Part shown: in pieces, positions 1 to 64,000 of the stretch
How positions within the stretch are numbered: the first letter of the stretch is position 1
Layout of the letters: each line of letters opens with the position of its first letter
Source: Chelydra serpentina
Lineage: Eukaryota > Chordata > Testudines > Chelydridae
Assembly: GCA_037349315.1 (NCBI GenBank)
Contig: JBAIAC010000018.1
Coordinates: forward strand, 8,308,001-8,372,000
Reading direction: 5' to 3'
DNA: 64,000 bases
Position numbers and translations under genes: made by a program
The notes under the pieces: model-generated
What the model saw: only the letters and a program-made list of their open reading frames with translations
Database searches by the model: none
Told to the model about the DNA's origin: nothing

Positions 1-1955
1 GGGTGAATTTCATCAAAACAGCATAGAACTCTGGGTAATATACAATAACTATAGGTTATGCATTTTGAAAATGTAGGAGCGCAAACAAAGGTTGAGATGT
101 TTAGTGTTTGATTTTCTGCTGTGCTTTTTTGTGCCCGATTAACATTTATAAAATATTTGTTTGTTAGAATGAAATGTGCAGGAGATAGCTGGAACCAAAT
201 TGTCAAAAAAAAAAATCTCTCACGTGAACTGAAGACCATCACAAGTCTACACACCTTCTGCTCCAGCACACCTCTTCAATGTGCCTATATTCTCAAAGCA
301 GCTTCTCCGTATTAAAATAATCAAAACTCAAAAACTCGTCCCTAAACAAAACACTCCACTGCACACATTCTCTCCCCCGAGGGAGAACATGAGAGAGAAT
401 GACCCACACAGGACAAATGTTAGCCACATTGTTTGATGCATTTCTGGAAGTAGTTCAGACATTACAGTGATGAGCATGGTTTAAGAACCTGTATAGAATA
501 GAATATAATCCTTTCTAGCATTCAAAATAAAATGACTAGGGCATTACAGTTTGAAAGTCAATTAACATGCATGCTCTTTATTTTTAAATAACATTAACAA
601 TAACTACATCAGAATGACTTATTTCTGCAGGGTTTTTTTTCAGTCAATCAGGTTCAACAATCTAATTTTTACTGGTGGTAGGAAGGTGCAACTCCAGGCT
701 TACTTTGTTTAAATAAAGCTATGATTCATGTTATCTGACTAGCCATTCTGCCAACCTTTCTACATTTCCAATAGCTTTTTCTTTTTGCTTTCTCTCAGTA
801 TTAATATGTGAGGCGTCCAAAGTCATGTTCTGCCTTGGTATTTTTTGTCTACTACTATTATAACGTAGTTCAAAGGGGACCCACTGTTACAGACAAAGAG
901 AATAAGCAAAATGGTATATCTGTATCTATTAAAACTTTTAGTAAACAAAATGTTCAGTTGTGTTCTAGAATGCCAGCAAAATGTTTAATTGCATAGGATG
1001 AATATAAACCCAATTTCCATATTTGTTATTTTGGCCAACTTAAATATTAGTTTGTTTTATAGTTAATTGTGTGTAAAAGGAGCTTTAGATTCAAGATGGT
1101 CATTGCTGACCTTTGTAATATATCTTTGACAGGAAGGCAATTGCTGAGTCAACTGATTTTGACAGATAAGCAATGAGGGCTCCTAATATATCTGCCAGTT
1201 AAAGTATTTACCAAGATTTCCTTTTTTTATTTTGAGAAGATTGTGTGATATCTTTATGTAAGGAATAAAATGCTATTTTACTAACATTGAATGGTCTCAG
1301 TGCCTGGGTAAGACATAACACAATCACACTACTACAGATAAATGAATCCTATAGTATTTCAACCAGTCAGTGAATGTCAGGTTGCAAAAAGATTAATGGT
1401 ACTCTTCTAAGATTCCCACACTGGAGATGTCAAAACAACATGTCACTTGTGGTGGATTGTGCAGTTGTTCAGAATATGGTCATGCATGCTCTGATGAGCT
1501 CCTGGATCTTGTCATCATCTCAGTGGGGTATGGAAATGTCCATAGTCTCTGCTAGATTACTGTGCTTACATTTCTGGCATTGGGCAAGTGCGCAGCCACC
1601 TAATCCCTGACACCACCGAGCCGCTTGGCACCTAGCTCACACTCCATAAACTAGGCATTACCCAGCCTATCTTGCCTACGGGATCTGTTCTGGTGGACTA
1701 TATCAGACGCTGCTTTAGAGCACAGGATCAGGCTCGGGGCACACAAAACACAGCCCTAGGAGGAGGTAGTAAAGTATGAAATACTAAAATAGTCATTAGA
1801 GCAGAGACTGGAACTTACGTCTCCTACCTCCCAGGAGAGTGCCCTGTTAGTCAATCTCTCATTTTCTCTGGTGCAATGAATATTTAATTATTTCATACCA
1901 AACAGAGTGGCTTCAACAGGAGAGACTGAGAGAGCCTCACCATCGGATGCCCAAT
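1..1955. other. Intronic sequence, nothing recognised
   Basis: AT-rich sequence presumed to be the NFKB1 intron upstream of the first visible exon. No exon of the missing p105 N-terminus was found. No repeat family was recognised. Confidence 0.5.
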
Positions 1956-2084
1956 AGCCTAGTGGCTAGGACACTCACTTTGTGGGTGAGCGACCTGGTT
2001 TTAAATCTCTGCTCCACGTTAGGCAGAAGGGGGAATTGAACTGGGGTCTCCCGCATCCGTAGTGAGTGCTCTAACCTGTAGGCT
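1956..2084. repeat. Foldback of two tRNA-like heads
   Basis: Two arms of about 55 bases (1956-2010 and about 2030-2084) are imperfect inverted copies. Each reads like a tRNA-derived SINE head: AGCCTAGTGGCTAGGACACT on the plus strand and AGCCTACAGGTTAGAGCACT on the minus strand, each followed by a degenerate B-box-like segment. Too diverged for a working tRNA gene. Confidence 0.6.
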
Positions 2085-2470
2085 AAAGTTTACGAGTAGC
2101 CGCCTCTGTTTTTCTTGAAAAATATTTGATCTAGAATATGTGCCTGACTCCAGGAAAGGGTTCACAGCTGTTAATCCCAAATCCAGGGAGGTGCCACCCT
2201 TTATTTATCGGCCCGGAGTTGGGATCCTTCGGGGGGTGGGGCTTTGGCCACCCACCTCTCTTTGACATTTCCTGCTAGCCTGCTTAAGCAGCTTCCTGCT
2301 CAGCTTGCTGCCTTCTGTGAATCTCTTTTTAGGCACCTAGCTCTCCCCGCGGCATTGTGTATGGAGCCTGGGTGCCTAGCTCAGGATTGTGAATTCCACT
2401 TGGTGGCAGGATGCTAAAACATTGCAGGTCTCAGCCTTAGTTCCCTTTGTGAATCCCTCCCTTCAAAGCC

Positions 2471-2767
2471 TAAGGCGATGTCTGCATTGCACACCTAACA
2501 ACGGCACGGCTGTGCTGCTGCAACCGCACCATGGTAAGGTGCGCTGTGTAGCTGCTCTTTATCCCCGGGAGAGAGCTCTCCCAGTGACAAAATAAAACCA
2601 CCTTCAACAAGGGGCGGTAGCTTCGTCGATGGGAGCACAGTTCCCACCGACGAAGTGCTGTCCACACCGGCACTTTTCATCGTTAAAACTTTTGTCATTC
2701 GGGGGGTGTTTTTTTCACACCCCTGAGTGACAAAAGTTTTGAAAGTGCCAGTATAGACAAAGCCTCA
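2471..2767. mobile_element. MITE-like DNA element, same family as 19415-19713
   Basis: Ends TAAGGCGATGTCTGCATTGC and (reverse complement of the right end) TGAGGCTTTGTCTATACTGG form diverged terminal inverted repeats. The interior has the palindromic CACACCCCTGAG segment shared with the copy at 19415. No open frame, so non-autonomous; hAT-type membership is inferred. Confidence 0.65.
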
Positions 2768-2962
2768 GTCTCATCGAAAGTCAATGAGATGTCAGCTCCC
2801 AAGTGCCCAAATCACTTTTCAAAATAAAACTCAGGTTCTTAGGCATATTTTAAAATTTTACCCCATGTCTTTTTAGGACATCTAATTTAGCCCTCTGACT
2901 TCTTATATTTGATGCTGATGTAAAGCAGATGTGCATTATTATTTTTCTTTTTTTTTTATTAG

Positions 2963-56550
<53,588 letters not shown>

Positions 56551-57100
56551 TCCTTCATCTTCATTGACCATTTTGACTTCCCTTTGTAGAGTTTTAGGAA
56601 GATTTGTGTCTTTTTATTTTTTTCCTCTGTTCGCCATTTCAATTATAGGATCTGAGAGCAGATAATACAAGATTAATGTGATTTTTATTTTTATTTTTTT
56701 GCATTAAAAATACCTATGAGGCTGAAAACAATTCCTCTTCAAGCATTGCCCATTTTTACTTGAGAAGTCAGGGGCCGGACGTATAGCTGAGCAGAGGTGC
56801 CGTGTGCAGGCTGTGGTTTGTGGTTTTGGAACTATGGCCTCTAATGCTAATCCTCTTTTCTCCCATTTGTGTGTCTGTCCTGTTGATTAATAACAGTGAA
56901 AGAGTGTGCTCCACAGGAGGATGTGCACACACACTGCAAAGTAGTGCTCGCATCTGCACAGAGCCGTGCCTCATGCTTTGAATGAGGGGGGTATAGGGAG
57001 GCGCAAGCCTGCAGTCACTCAGTTCCATCTGGGCTGCAAAGCCAGAGACTCCACAGCAGAAGAGAAGGAAATGGGGAGGTAGAGCCCCAGTAGGGACAAA
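56551..57100. other. Intergenic sequence after NFKB1, nothing recognised
   Basis: T-rich then mixed composition; no repeat family or gene recognised. Confidence 0.5.
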
Positions 57101-58437
57101 ACATAGAATTGTAGAATATCAGGGTTTGAAGGGACCCCAGGAGTCCAACCCCCTGCTCAAAGCAGGACCAACCCCAACTAAATCATCCCAGCCAGGGCTT
57201 TGTCAAGCCGGGCCTTAAAAACCTCTAATGGCGGAGATTCCACCACCTCCCGAGGTAACCCATTACGGTGCTTCACCACCCTCCCAGTGAAATAGTTTTT
57301 TCTAATATCCAACCCTGTCCTCCCGCACTGCAACTTGTGACCATTGCTTCTTGTTCTGTCATCTGCCACCACTGAGAACAGGCTAGCTCCATCCTTTTTG
57401 GAATCCCCCTTCAGGTAGTTGAAGGCAGCTAATCAAATCCCCCCTCACTCTTCTCTTCTGCAGACTAAATAAGCCCAGTTCCCTCAGCCTCTCCTCGTAA
57501 GTCATATGCCCAAGCCCTCTAATCATGTTCGTTGCCCTCTGCTGGACTCTCTCCAATTTGTCCACATCCTTTCTATAGTTGGGGGCCCAAAACTGGACAC
57601 AATACTCCAGATGTGTCCTCGCCAGTGCCGAATAAAGGGGAATAATCACTTCCCTCAATCTGCTGGCAATGCTTCTACTAATGCAGCCCAATATGCCATT
57701 AGCCTTCTTGGCAACAAGGGCACACTGCTGACTCATATCCAGCTTCTTGTTCACTGTCCTTTTCTGCAGAGCTGCTGCTTAGCCAGTCGGTCCCCAGCCT
57801 GTAGCAGTGCATGGGATTCTTCCTTCCTAAGTGCAGGACTCTGCACTTGTCCTTGTTGAACCTCATCAGATTTCTTTTGGCCCAATCCTCCAATTTGTCT
57901 AGGTCACTCTGTACCCTATCCCTAACCTCCAGTTTATCTACCTCTCCCCCCAGCTTAGTGTCATCCACCTACTTCCTGAGGGTGTAAACCATCCTATCAT
58001 CCAGATCATTAATGAAGATGTTAAACAAAACTAGTCCCAGGACCGACCCCTGAGGCACTCCGCTTGATACCGGCTGCCAACTAGACATCAAGCCATTGAT
58101 CACTACCCATTGAGCCTGACGATCTAGCCAGCTTTATATCCACCTTATAGTCCATTCATCCAATCCATACTTCTTTAATTTGCTGGCAAGCATACTGTGG
58201 GAGACTGTATCAAAAGCTTTGCTAAAGTCAAGATATATCACATCCACCACTTTCCCCATATCCACAGAGCCAGTTATCTCATCACAGAAGGCAATCAGGT
58301 TGGTCAGACATGACTTGCCCTTGGTGAATCTATGTTGACTGTTCCTGAACACCTTCCTCTCCTCCAAGTGCCTCAAAATGGATTCCTTGAAGACTTGCTT
58401 CATGATTTTTTCAGGGACTAACAAAGAGTTACAGGGA
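57101..58437 (-). mobile_element. CR1 LINE, 5'-truncated, decayed reverse transcriptase
   Basis: Minus strand. The 3' tail is at 57101 (CATAGAATTGTAGAATATCA). Reading into it: LDWFTNSQ-like blocks are lost, but YLDFSKAFDTVSHSMLASKL (near 58200), DDTKLGGEVDKLE (57930), MRFNKDKCRVLHLGRKNP (57830), [19 protein letters not shown] (57690), [20 protein letters not shown] (57560) and [20 protein letters not shown] (57470) are all in CR1 order. Frameshifts and a missing 5' half mean it is inactive. It lies 0.55 kb beyond the NFKB1 poly(A) signal, antisense to the gene. Confidence 0.95.
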
Positions 58438-58464
58438 TAAAACTCCTACCCCCAGGTGACAGCA

Positions 58465-59490
58465 CATTCCACCAGATTTTTTAATTTAAATTGGATTTTT
58501 ATTTAAATTAAATGCATTTTCCTTTTTAAAAATAAACCTATTTAAAAGTACATTTGAACCTGTCGCAACATATGTAAAATAATTTACATTAAATAAATTA
58601 ATACTGAGCAGTACATGTTTGCTGTTGAAGTTTCAAAGTCAAACCAATGAAATGGTGCAAGTCACTGGCTAAGCATCTACAACCAGAATGTTTTGAACTG
58701 CTAACCCAGTTTTTGACAGCAGTAACCTCTTCTGCAGGTGCAAGGATTATATATATTTCATGTGAGTTTATTCAGCTAATTCAGTTCAATGACTAGTTCG
58801 TTCAAAGTTAAGAAATGAGTGAGGAGTTGAAAAAGCAGAAAAGTTTATTTTCCTCTTCCTATCTATGAATAAAAACTCGGCGTGAGAGGATGAGATTCTA
58901 CTAGTCCTAAAATCTTGAAGGACATGGTGACTAGAAAGAATCACTTCAATTCATTAACTGTAGATCATACTTTCTTAGTTTAATAAATCAGTTTTAAATG
59001 CAAAATGTGTTCGGATAACTTTTTTTCTTATGTACCCAGAACATTGAAGTAATAAAAAAATTAAATGCTGTTTCTGCACATTTCTATTTTGAATTCCAGT
59101 TTCCATCCAAACAGAGCTTGACACAAATCACAAGTAAAAAAAAATTAATCATCCAACAAATAAGAAATACATCATTCACCATTTTCTAACATAAAAATTT
59201 TAAAATTAAGAATTTAACCAAAGTATGTTAAGCTAAATGAATGAGTATAGCTTTAGTGTATCCTCCTGGTTAGCAAAAAGTAGTACCAAATTTAGTGTAA
59301 AGGCTCTATTTAGTTGCAAATCAATTTGTTTTAATGTTTACCAACCACTGAGTATCAACTACTGTTTAGCAAAATAACAAAAAAGTACAAATGAAAACAA
59401 GATTAAAATTCATTATTTCAATCAAGGTTTCCTGCTTGCTCATTTAAATCATAATTAAAATCCTTGATTTAAATCATTTTGCTTGAAATG
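58465..59490. mobile_element. Possible AT-rich DNA element (GATTTAAAT ends)
   Basis: Left part has CCACCAGATTTTTTAATTTA; right part has ATCCTTGATTTAAATCATTT. Inverted TTTAAATT/AATTTAAA segments sit near both ends, as in repeats I associate with turtles. Interior is uninformative AT-rich sequence. Confidence 0.4.
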
Positions 59491-60264
59491 GTATGGAAAC
59501 ACTGGTGCTGCTGGCCTCAGTAGCAAGAATTTTGGAAATAAAACACAGAGGGTCAAACTAAGTCCTCATACTCAGTCCCGTGAGCTCATGACAGGTCCCA
59601 GATTTGAGCCCAACATGCCAATGCACTACACTTCCTTGTAAAGTAGAATTAATTCTTATTTTAAACACATCTGCAGCTAAACCCATCTTCATCCTATAAA
59701 CTTGATTTTTCTTCCCCTTCCATCTTCTCAAATGGATATCATGCATGTCACATTGTACAAAATTTTCTCTTGTTTACATTGCCATTTGATATACGGATAG
59801 GGCACTGGTTGTTTTTATTATTTTTATTTTAAAGGGTGAAAGTTGAAAAACTCTGTCCAAGCTGGTGTCTGATTACATGAACAGGAAAAGTAATGCAAAT
59901 GCATTAATAACCCACACTTTGCCTTTTGATAAAATCAATTAAGGATTTGAACTGCAGCGGGGATGAAGAGGTGAGATATTTTATTTATTCATCTGAATAA
60001 TGTCGTGACTCAGTCTGATGTAGGAATTTTCAGAGAAAGATTCTGCCATTACTTCACCAGTTTTTGTACTAGACAAGAGATGGATTCGAAATGGAAACTG
60101 GGCCAGGCCCCTTTTTTCCACAAACTTTCAGAATGTCTGGATCTGAACACTGAACTTGTCTCTGTCTCTATAAGGAGTTTAAACAAGAATCCTGAATCCA
60201 ATCACTCCTGAAACTTGAAGAAACCTGAGATCAAGAGCTGAAGCTCATGACTCAGGTCTATCTG
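59491..60264. other. Intergenic sequence, nothing recognised
   Basis: A 68-codon frame at 60005-60211 has no recognisable domain and is probably chance. Confidence 0.5.
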
Positions 60265-60272
60265 TCATATAT

Positions 60273-60989
60273 AGGGCCCTACCAAATTCACGGCTATGAA
60301 AAATGCATCATGGAGAGTGAAATCTGGTCTTCTGTGTGCTTTTACCCTATACTATACAGATTTCACACGGGAGACCAGCCTTTCTCAAATTGGGGGTCCT
60401 GACTCAAAAGGGAGTTGTCACAAGGTTATTTTAGGGGGGGTCACGGTATTGCCACTCTTACTTCTGCGCTGCTTTTAGAGCTGGGTGGCCAGAGAGTAAC
60501 AGCGCCCCACCAACAGCAGCGCAGAAGTAAGCATGGCAATACCATACCATGCCACCCTTATTTCTGTGCTGCTGCCTTCAGAGCTGGGCGGCCAGAGAGT
60601 GGCAGCTGCTGACTGAGGGCCCAGCTCTGCGGGCAGCAGCACAGAAGTAAGGGTGGCAATACCATGCCAGGCCATCCTTCCTTCTGCGCTGCTGCTGGTG
60701 GCGGCTCTGCCTTCAGAGCTGGGCTCCCGGCCTGCAGCCGCTGCTCTCCAGCTGCCCAGCTCTGAAGGCCGTACCACCGCCACCAGCAGCAGTGCAGAAG
60801 TAAGGGTAGCAGTACCGCAACCCCCACTACAACAACCCCCCCCACAACTCCTTTTTGAGTTAGAACCCCTACAATTACAACACTCTGCAATTTCAGATTT
60901 AAATAGTTGAAATCATGAAATTTACAATTTTTAAAATCCTATGACCGTGAAATTGACAAAAATGGACCGTGAATTTGGTAAGACCCTAG
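60273..60989. mobile_element. hAT-like element with internal foldback units
   Basis: Left AGGGCCCTACCAAATTCACGG, right (complemented) CTAGGGTCTTACCAAATTCA. Flanking octamers TCATATAT and TCATATAA match at 7 of 8. The interior (60440-60830) is three tandem units, each itself an inverted repeat. Confidence 0.8.
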
Positions 60990-60997
60990 TCATATAA

Positions 60998-62460
60998 ATG
61001 AGATAAATAGAAAGACAGTGGCCTGTCACTGTGAGAATTATGAGTGCTTGGAAATTCTGAAAATCAGACCACTTAAGAATCTAAATACTTAATTTAGGTG
61101 CCCAGCTTTAGGTAAATTTAGCAATGCAGCTCACATGAAAATTTAGGAGAAATGATCCTTATTCTCTGGACAAGGGTTACTTCTCTGTCTCTGCGGTCAG
61201 TTTACATGTTGCATAGTCAACAGAGTGGAATTGTGAAAATAACTGAAGGAGGAGAATGGGAGCTTGTTGTAATAGATATCCAATGTCAGCGCATGGACGA
61301 TTGTTCTCTCTGGATATATAGGGCATGATTTCTGTGTACGAAGTACATCTTGATCTGCATGGAGCATTGCTTGGCAAATGTTAATTCTTCCATTTTCTGT
61401 TTCAGTATTCGCAGCATCCTGTTATTTTAAGCCCCTGAGCGATGAGGAGTCGGGTGTGAGCAGCACAGCGTTTCTCCAGAATCACCCGTCTCACTCACCC
61501 TTCCCCTTAGTCAAAATTGTATTCATATGTTTTTGCAATCTTTGCTTCTAGAGCTGCGTAAATTGGGCCTATCTGAACCTGGAAACATCTGAATATATTT
61601 AGGAATCATTTTTGTTTTGGACTAAGAATTCAAACCTCCGGCCATAGCTTTGAGGTGTGTGAAAGAGAGCAGAGCATGTAGGAAGGAGGTTATCCAGGAG
61701 ATGGCTCCACTTCCAAGTTATTCGGAATTAAACTAAATTAACCATTCCATCAAGTAATTGCAATAGCTCTCGTGCAACCTCTCCCAATATGCTCCTCCAC
61801 TCCATTGTCTGCCTTCTTGTAGTTGCTTTTTAATCAAGGCTCCTCTGCCTGTTTCTGGAATCCACAATTTGGTCAAGAGCAAGTACCAACCAAGCTGTAA
61901 CCAACAGCACATAACTGGAGTGAGATACACAGAGGGGTTCCACTGAAACAAAGATGTAATCTGAGAAGACATTTATCAGCTGAAAAGAGTAACACTTTGT
62001 TAGCATGGATTTCCCATTCAAACTGAATAATGACCTTCTGTTACTGTAACATTTCATTAAATGTATGTAGTTTTCCAATTGCTTCTTGCTTTGCATGTTC
62101 TCTTGTGATATCTACTGCAAAGTTTGTGTAAATGTATCAGGCTCTAAAGTAAAGTTAACTACTTTAAACTTTGTTTTTTTCCCTCCAAAACAGGTGGAGA
62201 GATCATAAATATCGATCTCTACTTGCTTAGGTCAGGGTGTACTGATACTACTGTAAGCTGACCATCTACTCAGAAGGAGCACCACCTCCTTTTGCCTGTT
62301 GACATAGTTACTATTCGCTCTCAGCATACATCTAGTCTCTAGTTTCAGATGTAGACCCCCTCCTCATGTGTCCTAATCTGCCCTTCCTGTATAGACTATA
62401 CCCAGGTCTGATGGGATCCCATTGATCAGTGTCATCGCACCATAGTTCAGCGATGTATGT
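60998..62460. other. Intergenic sequence, little recognised
   Basis: 61030-61115 has the GAAAATCAGACC/TTTAGGTGCCC repeat motif. Otherwise nothing recognised; no MANBA-like exon seen on the minus strand. Confidence 0.45.
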
Positions 62461-62463
62461 TTA

Positions 62464-62545
62464 TAGAGTCATAGTCATAGAAATGTAGGGCTGGAAGGCA
62501 CTCAGCAGGTAACCTAGTCCAGCCCCTGAGCCCTGACAGGAGGTT
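62464..62545 (-). repeat. CR1/SINE-type tail fragment
   Basis: AGAGTCATAGTCATAGAAAT, GTAGGGCTGGAAGGCACTCA and AACCTAGTCCAGCCCCTGAG are a diverged copy of the CR1-type 3' tail. Confidence 0.7.
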
Positions 62546-64000
62546 GGCAGGGTGGGGTGCAGGTGCTTTGCTCTTTCTGTTTAGAAGCTGTTGTCAGCCA
62601 GGGGGCTGAGCATCTCCAGTGACCCTTTTCCCCACTTGGCCTCCCAAGAAGCAAGCCATAGTGGGGTTGAAAGCTGCTCGGCTCTGGCCCTTGTTCGCCG
62701 TGCAACAGCGGACGCTGGCTGAGAGTCTGGGGAAGTAGATACAGTGGCTGAATGCTCACATTACATGTGAGTGCAGCAGGATGGAGGCCTGCATTTTCCA
62801 GCCTGCTCTGTTGCAGCAGGGGGATTGATGTCTGTGCCCTCCAGATAGTGGGGCAAGGCCTTTCCCCGAGTCCCTCCAAGGTAGCCAGCCCCCATCCTTC
62901 CCTTTTTTTGCACCCTTTCCCCATAGCAGTCAGATAAAAGAGCAAAAGCCACCCTCCCCAGGCTCACAGTCACCAAGTTACCACCATGGGGAGTCAAACC
63001 CACAACACAGGCATTATTAGCACCACACTCTAGTCAACACACAAGACGCATGCTCCCCCTGAATGTTTGGGAAGGAGCAACAGGCTGCCAAGGGAACTTT
63101 GTGGCCTACGGCATGATATGGGTGTGGCGGGGACAGTCTCCGGTCAGGAGTCTGAGTCCAAATGATAGAGCCATTGCCTTCCATGCAAAAAGTAGTGTGA
63201 TCAATGCCTGCATTCTTCAGTCACCCTGTCTCACGTTGCCTTTTTTGCCCCCCTGGCTATGGCAGCGAGGGAACAGAGCAAGTCCCTTGAAGAGCCTCAA
63301 CTAAGGGAGCCTCCAGTGGAATCAAACCCACCATCTCAGGAGCTGGAGTAGGCACTTGTGATTCGGTCGCCTCACTAGCCTGTTTTTGGTTACCATGCAC
63401 GGATTATGATGGCAGGTCAAGCGGCAATAGGCTATGCAGGAGTAAGGGCGGAAGAGTCTAGAGGCAAAGGGGGCCATAGAAGGGTGAGTCTGGAGTTAAT
63501 TGTGTCATGCAAGGGAAATAGGGAGGCTGTCAGGATCACACAGGGATCAAGGAAAGCAAGTCTGGGGGAAACGGAGACAGACAGGGATCACTGATGAAAA
63601 GCTAGGTAGGAGATGGGGTTCAATCAGGTAATACTGAGGGTGGGGGGTCATGGAGAAAAAGGCTCAAGGTCGAGAGGGTCATGCAGCGATCAATGAGGAT
63701 AGATGTATAGGCATTGGGGGAAATGATGCCAAAGCAAGCAGGACTGGCGGTAGTGGGATGCGTTCGAGAGCTCACTCAGGATAATCTCGGAGGCAGTGGG
63801 GTCACAAGGAGGAAATGCTGGAGCCAATGGGGGCTGACACAGAGGACACTAAGGATCATTTTAGACTCCGTGGGGACACATGACAGAAAAGGGTAGTATA
63901 TAGTGGGGTTTATATAGAGGTCAATGAAGCCCAAATGGGATGCAGAGGAGACACACAAACACACAGAGCCCAAGGTTAGGGTCATGGAGCGTGGACAGAG
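62546..64000. other. Intergenic sequence with possible tRNA-like SINE pieces
   Basis: Segments with B-box-like wording on the minus strand occur near 62985-63045 (GGGAGTCAAACCCACAACAC) and 63310-63380 (TGGAATCAAACCCACCATCT). 63400-63980 is a purine-rich stretch with loosely repeated GGGGTCATGGAG/GGATCACACAGG phrases. No gene identified. Confidence 0.35.

Noticed and set aside
1344..1382. AATCCTATAGTATTTCAACCAG resembles in translation part of the missing p105 N-terminus (NP.VFQP)
   Set aside because: Flanking codons do not match, the phase at the possible donor is wrong for the next exon, and the resemblance is only about six residues.
60005..60211. Possible short gene of 68 codons after NFKB1
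   Set aside because: No recognisable domain, splice sites or homology; consistent with chance.

Overview
The window is intron-rich, repeat-laden vertebrate DNA, not microbial. It is dominated by one gene on the plus strand: the 3' part of NFKB1, encoding the NF-kappa-B p105 precursor that gives p50. Twenty-one coding exons (2963-3003 to the terminal exon at 55645) join in one reading frame of 934 residues ending at a TAA at 55821-55823. About 40 N-terminal residues and the promoter lie upstream of the window. Conserved parts in order: Rel homology domain (DNA-binding half, then dimerisation half), nuclear localisation signal, glycine-rich region, ankyrin repeats, death domain, and a C-terminal DSGxxxS phosphodegron. 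The 3' UTR runs to a polyadenylation signal at 56528-56533.

The organism is probably a turtle, or less likely another non-avian sauropsid. The evidence is CR1 and CR1/L2-type LINEs, tRNA-derived SINEs carrying a CR1-like 3' tail, a DIRS-type retrotransposon, and hAT-like elements with high-copy palindromic repeats of a kind I associate with turtle genomes. This is inference; no database search was possible.

Layout. 1-2962: intron upstream of the first visible exon, with a foldback of two tRNA-like heads and a MITE. 3004-18354: two large introns around the 6591-6689 exon; the second holds a decayed DIRS element (10336-13945) and a CR1 fragment. 18355-31931: exons for the rest of the Rel homology domain, nuclear localisation signal and glycine-rich region. 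33666-50258: spacer and ankyrin-repeat exons, with intronic hAT elements (one inside another), a 2.7 kb L2-like LINE and SINEs. 51871-55823: last ankyrin repeat, death domain and degron exons. 56550-64000: intergenic, with a minus-strand CR1, a foldback-containing hAT-like element, AT-rich DNA and unassigned sequence. I see no exon of MANBA, the tail-to-tail neighbour of NFKB1 in human.

Functionally there is one host gene. Its product is both an NF-kappa-B subunit precursor and, through its ankyrin repeats, an I-kappa-B-like inhibitor. All other recognisable content is mobile elements and their debris. The most notable items are the DIRS element with inverted terminal repeats and an internal complementary region, a hAT-in-hAT insertion whose empty site is preserved in a second copy 10 kb away, and a GC-AG intron in NFKB1.
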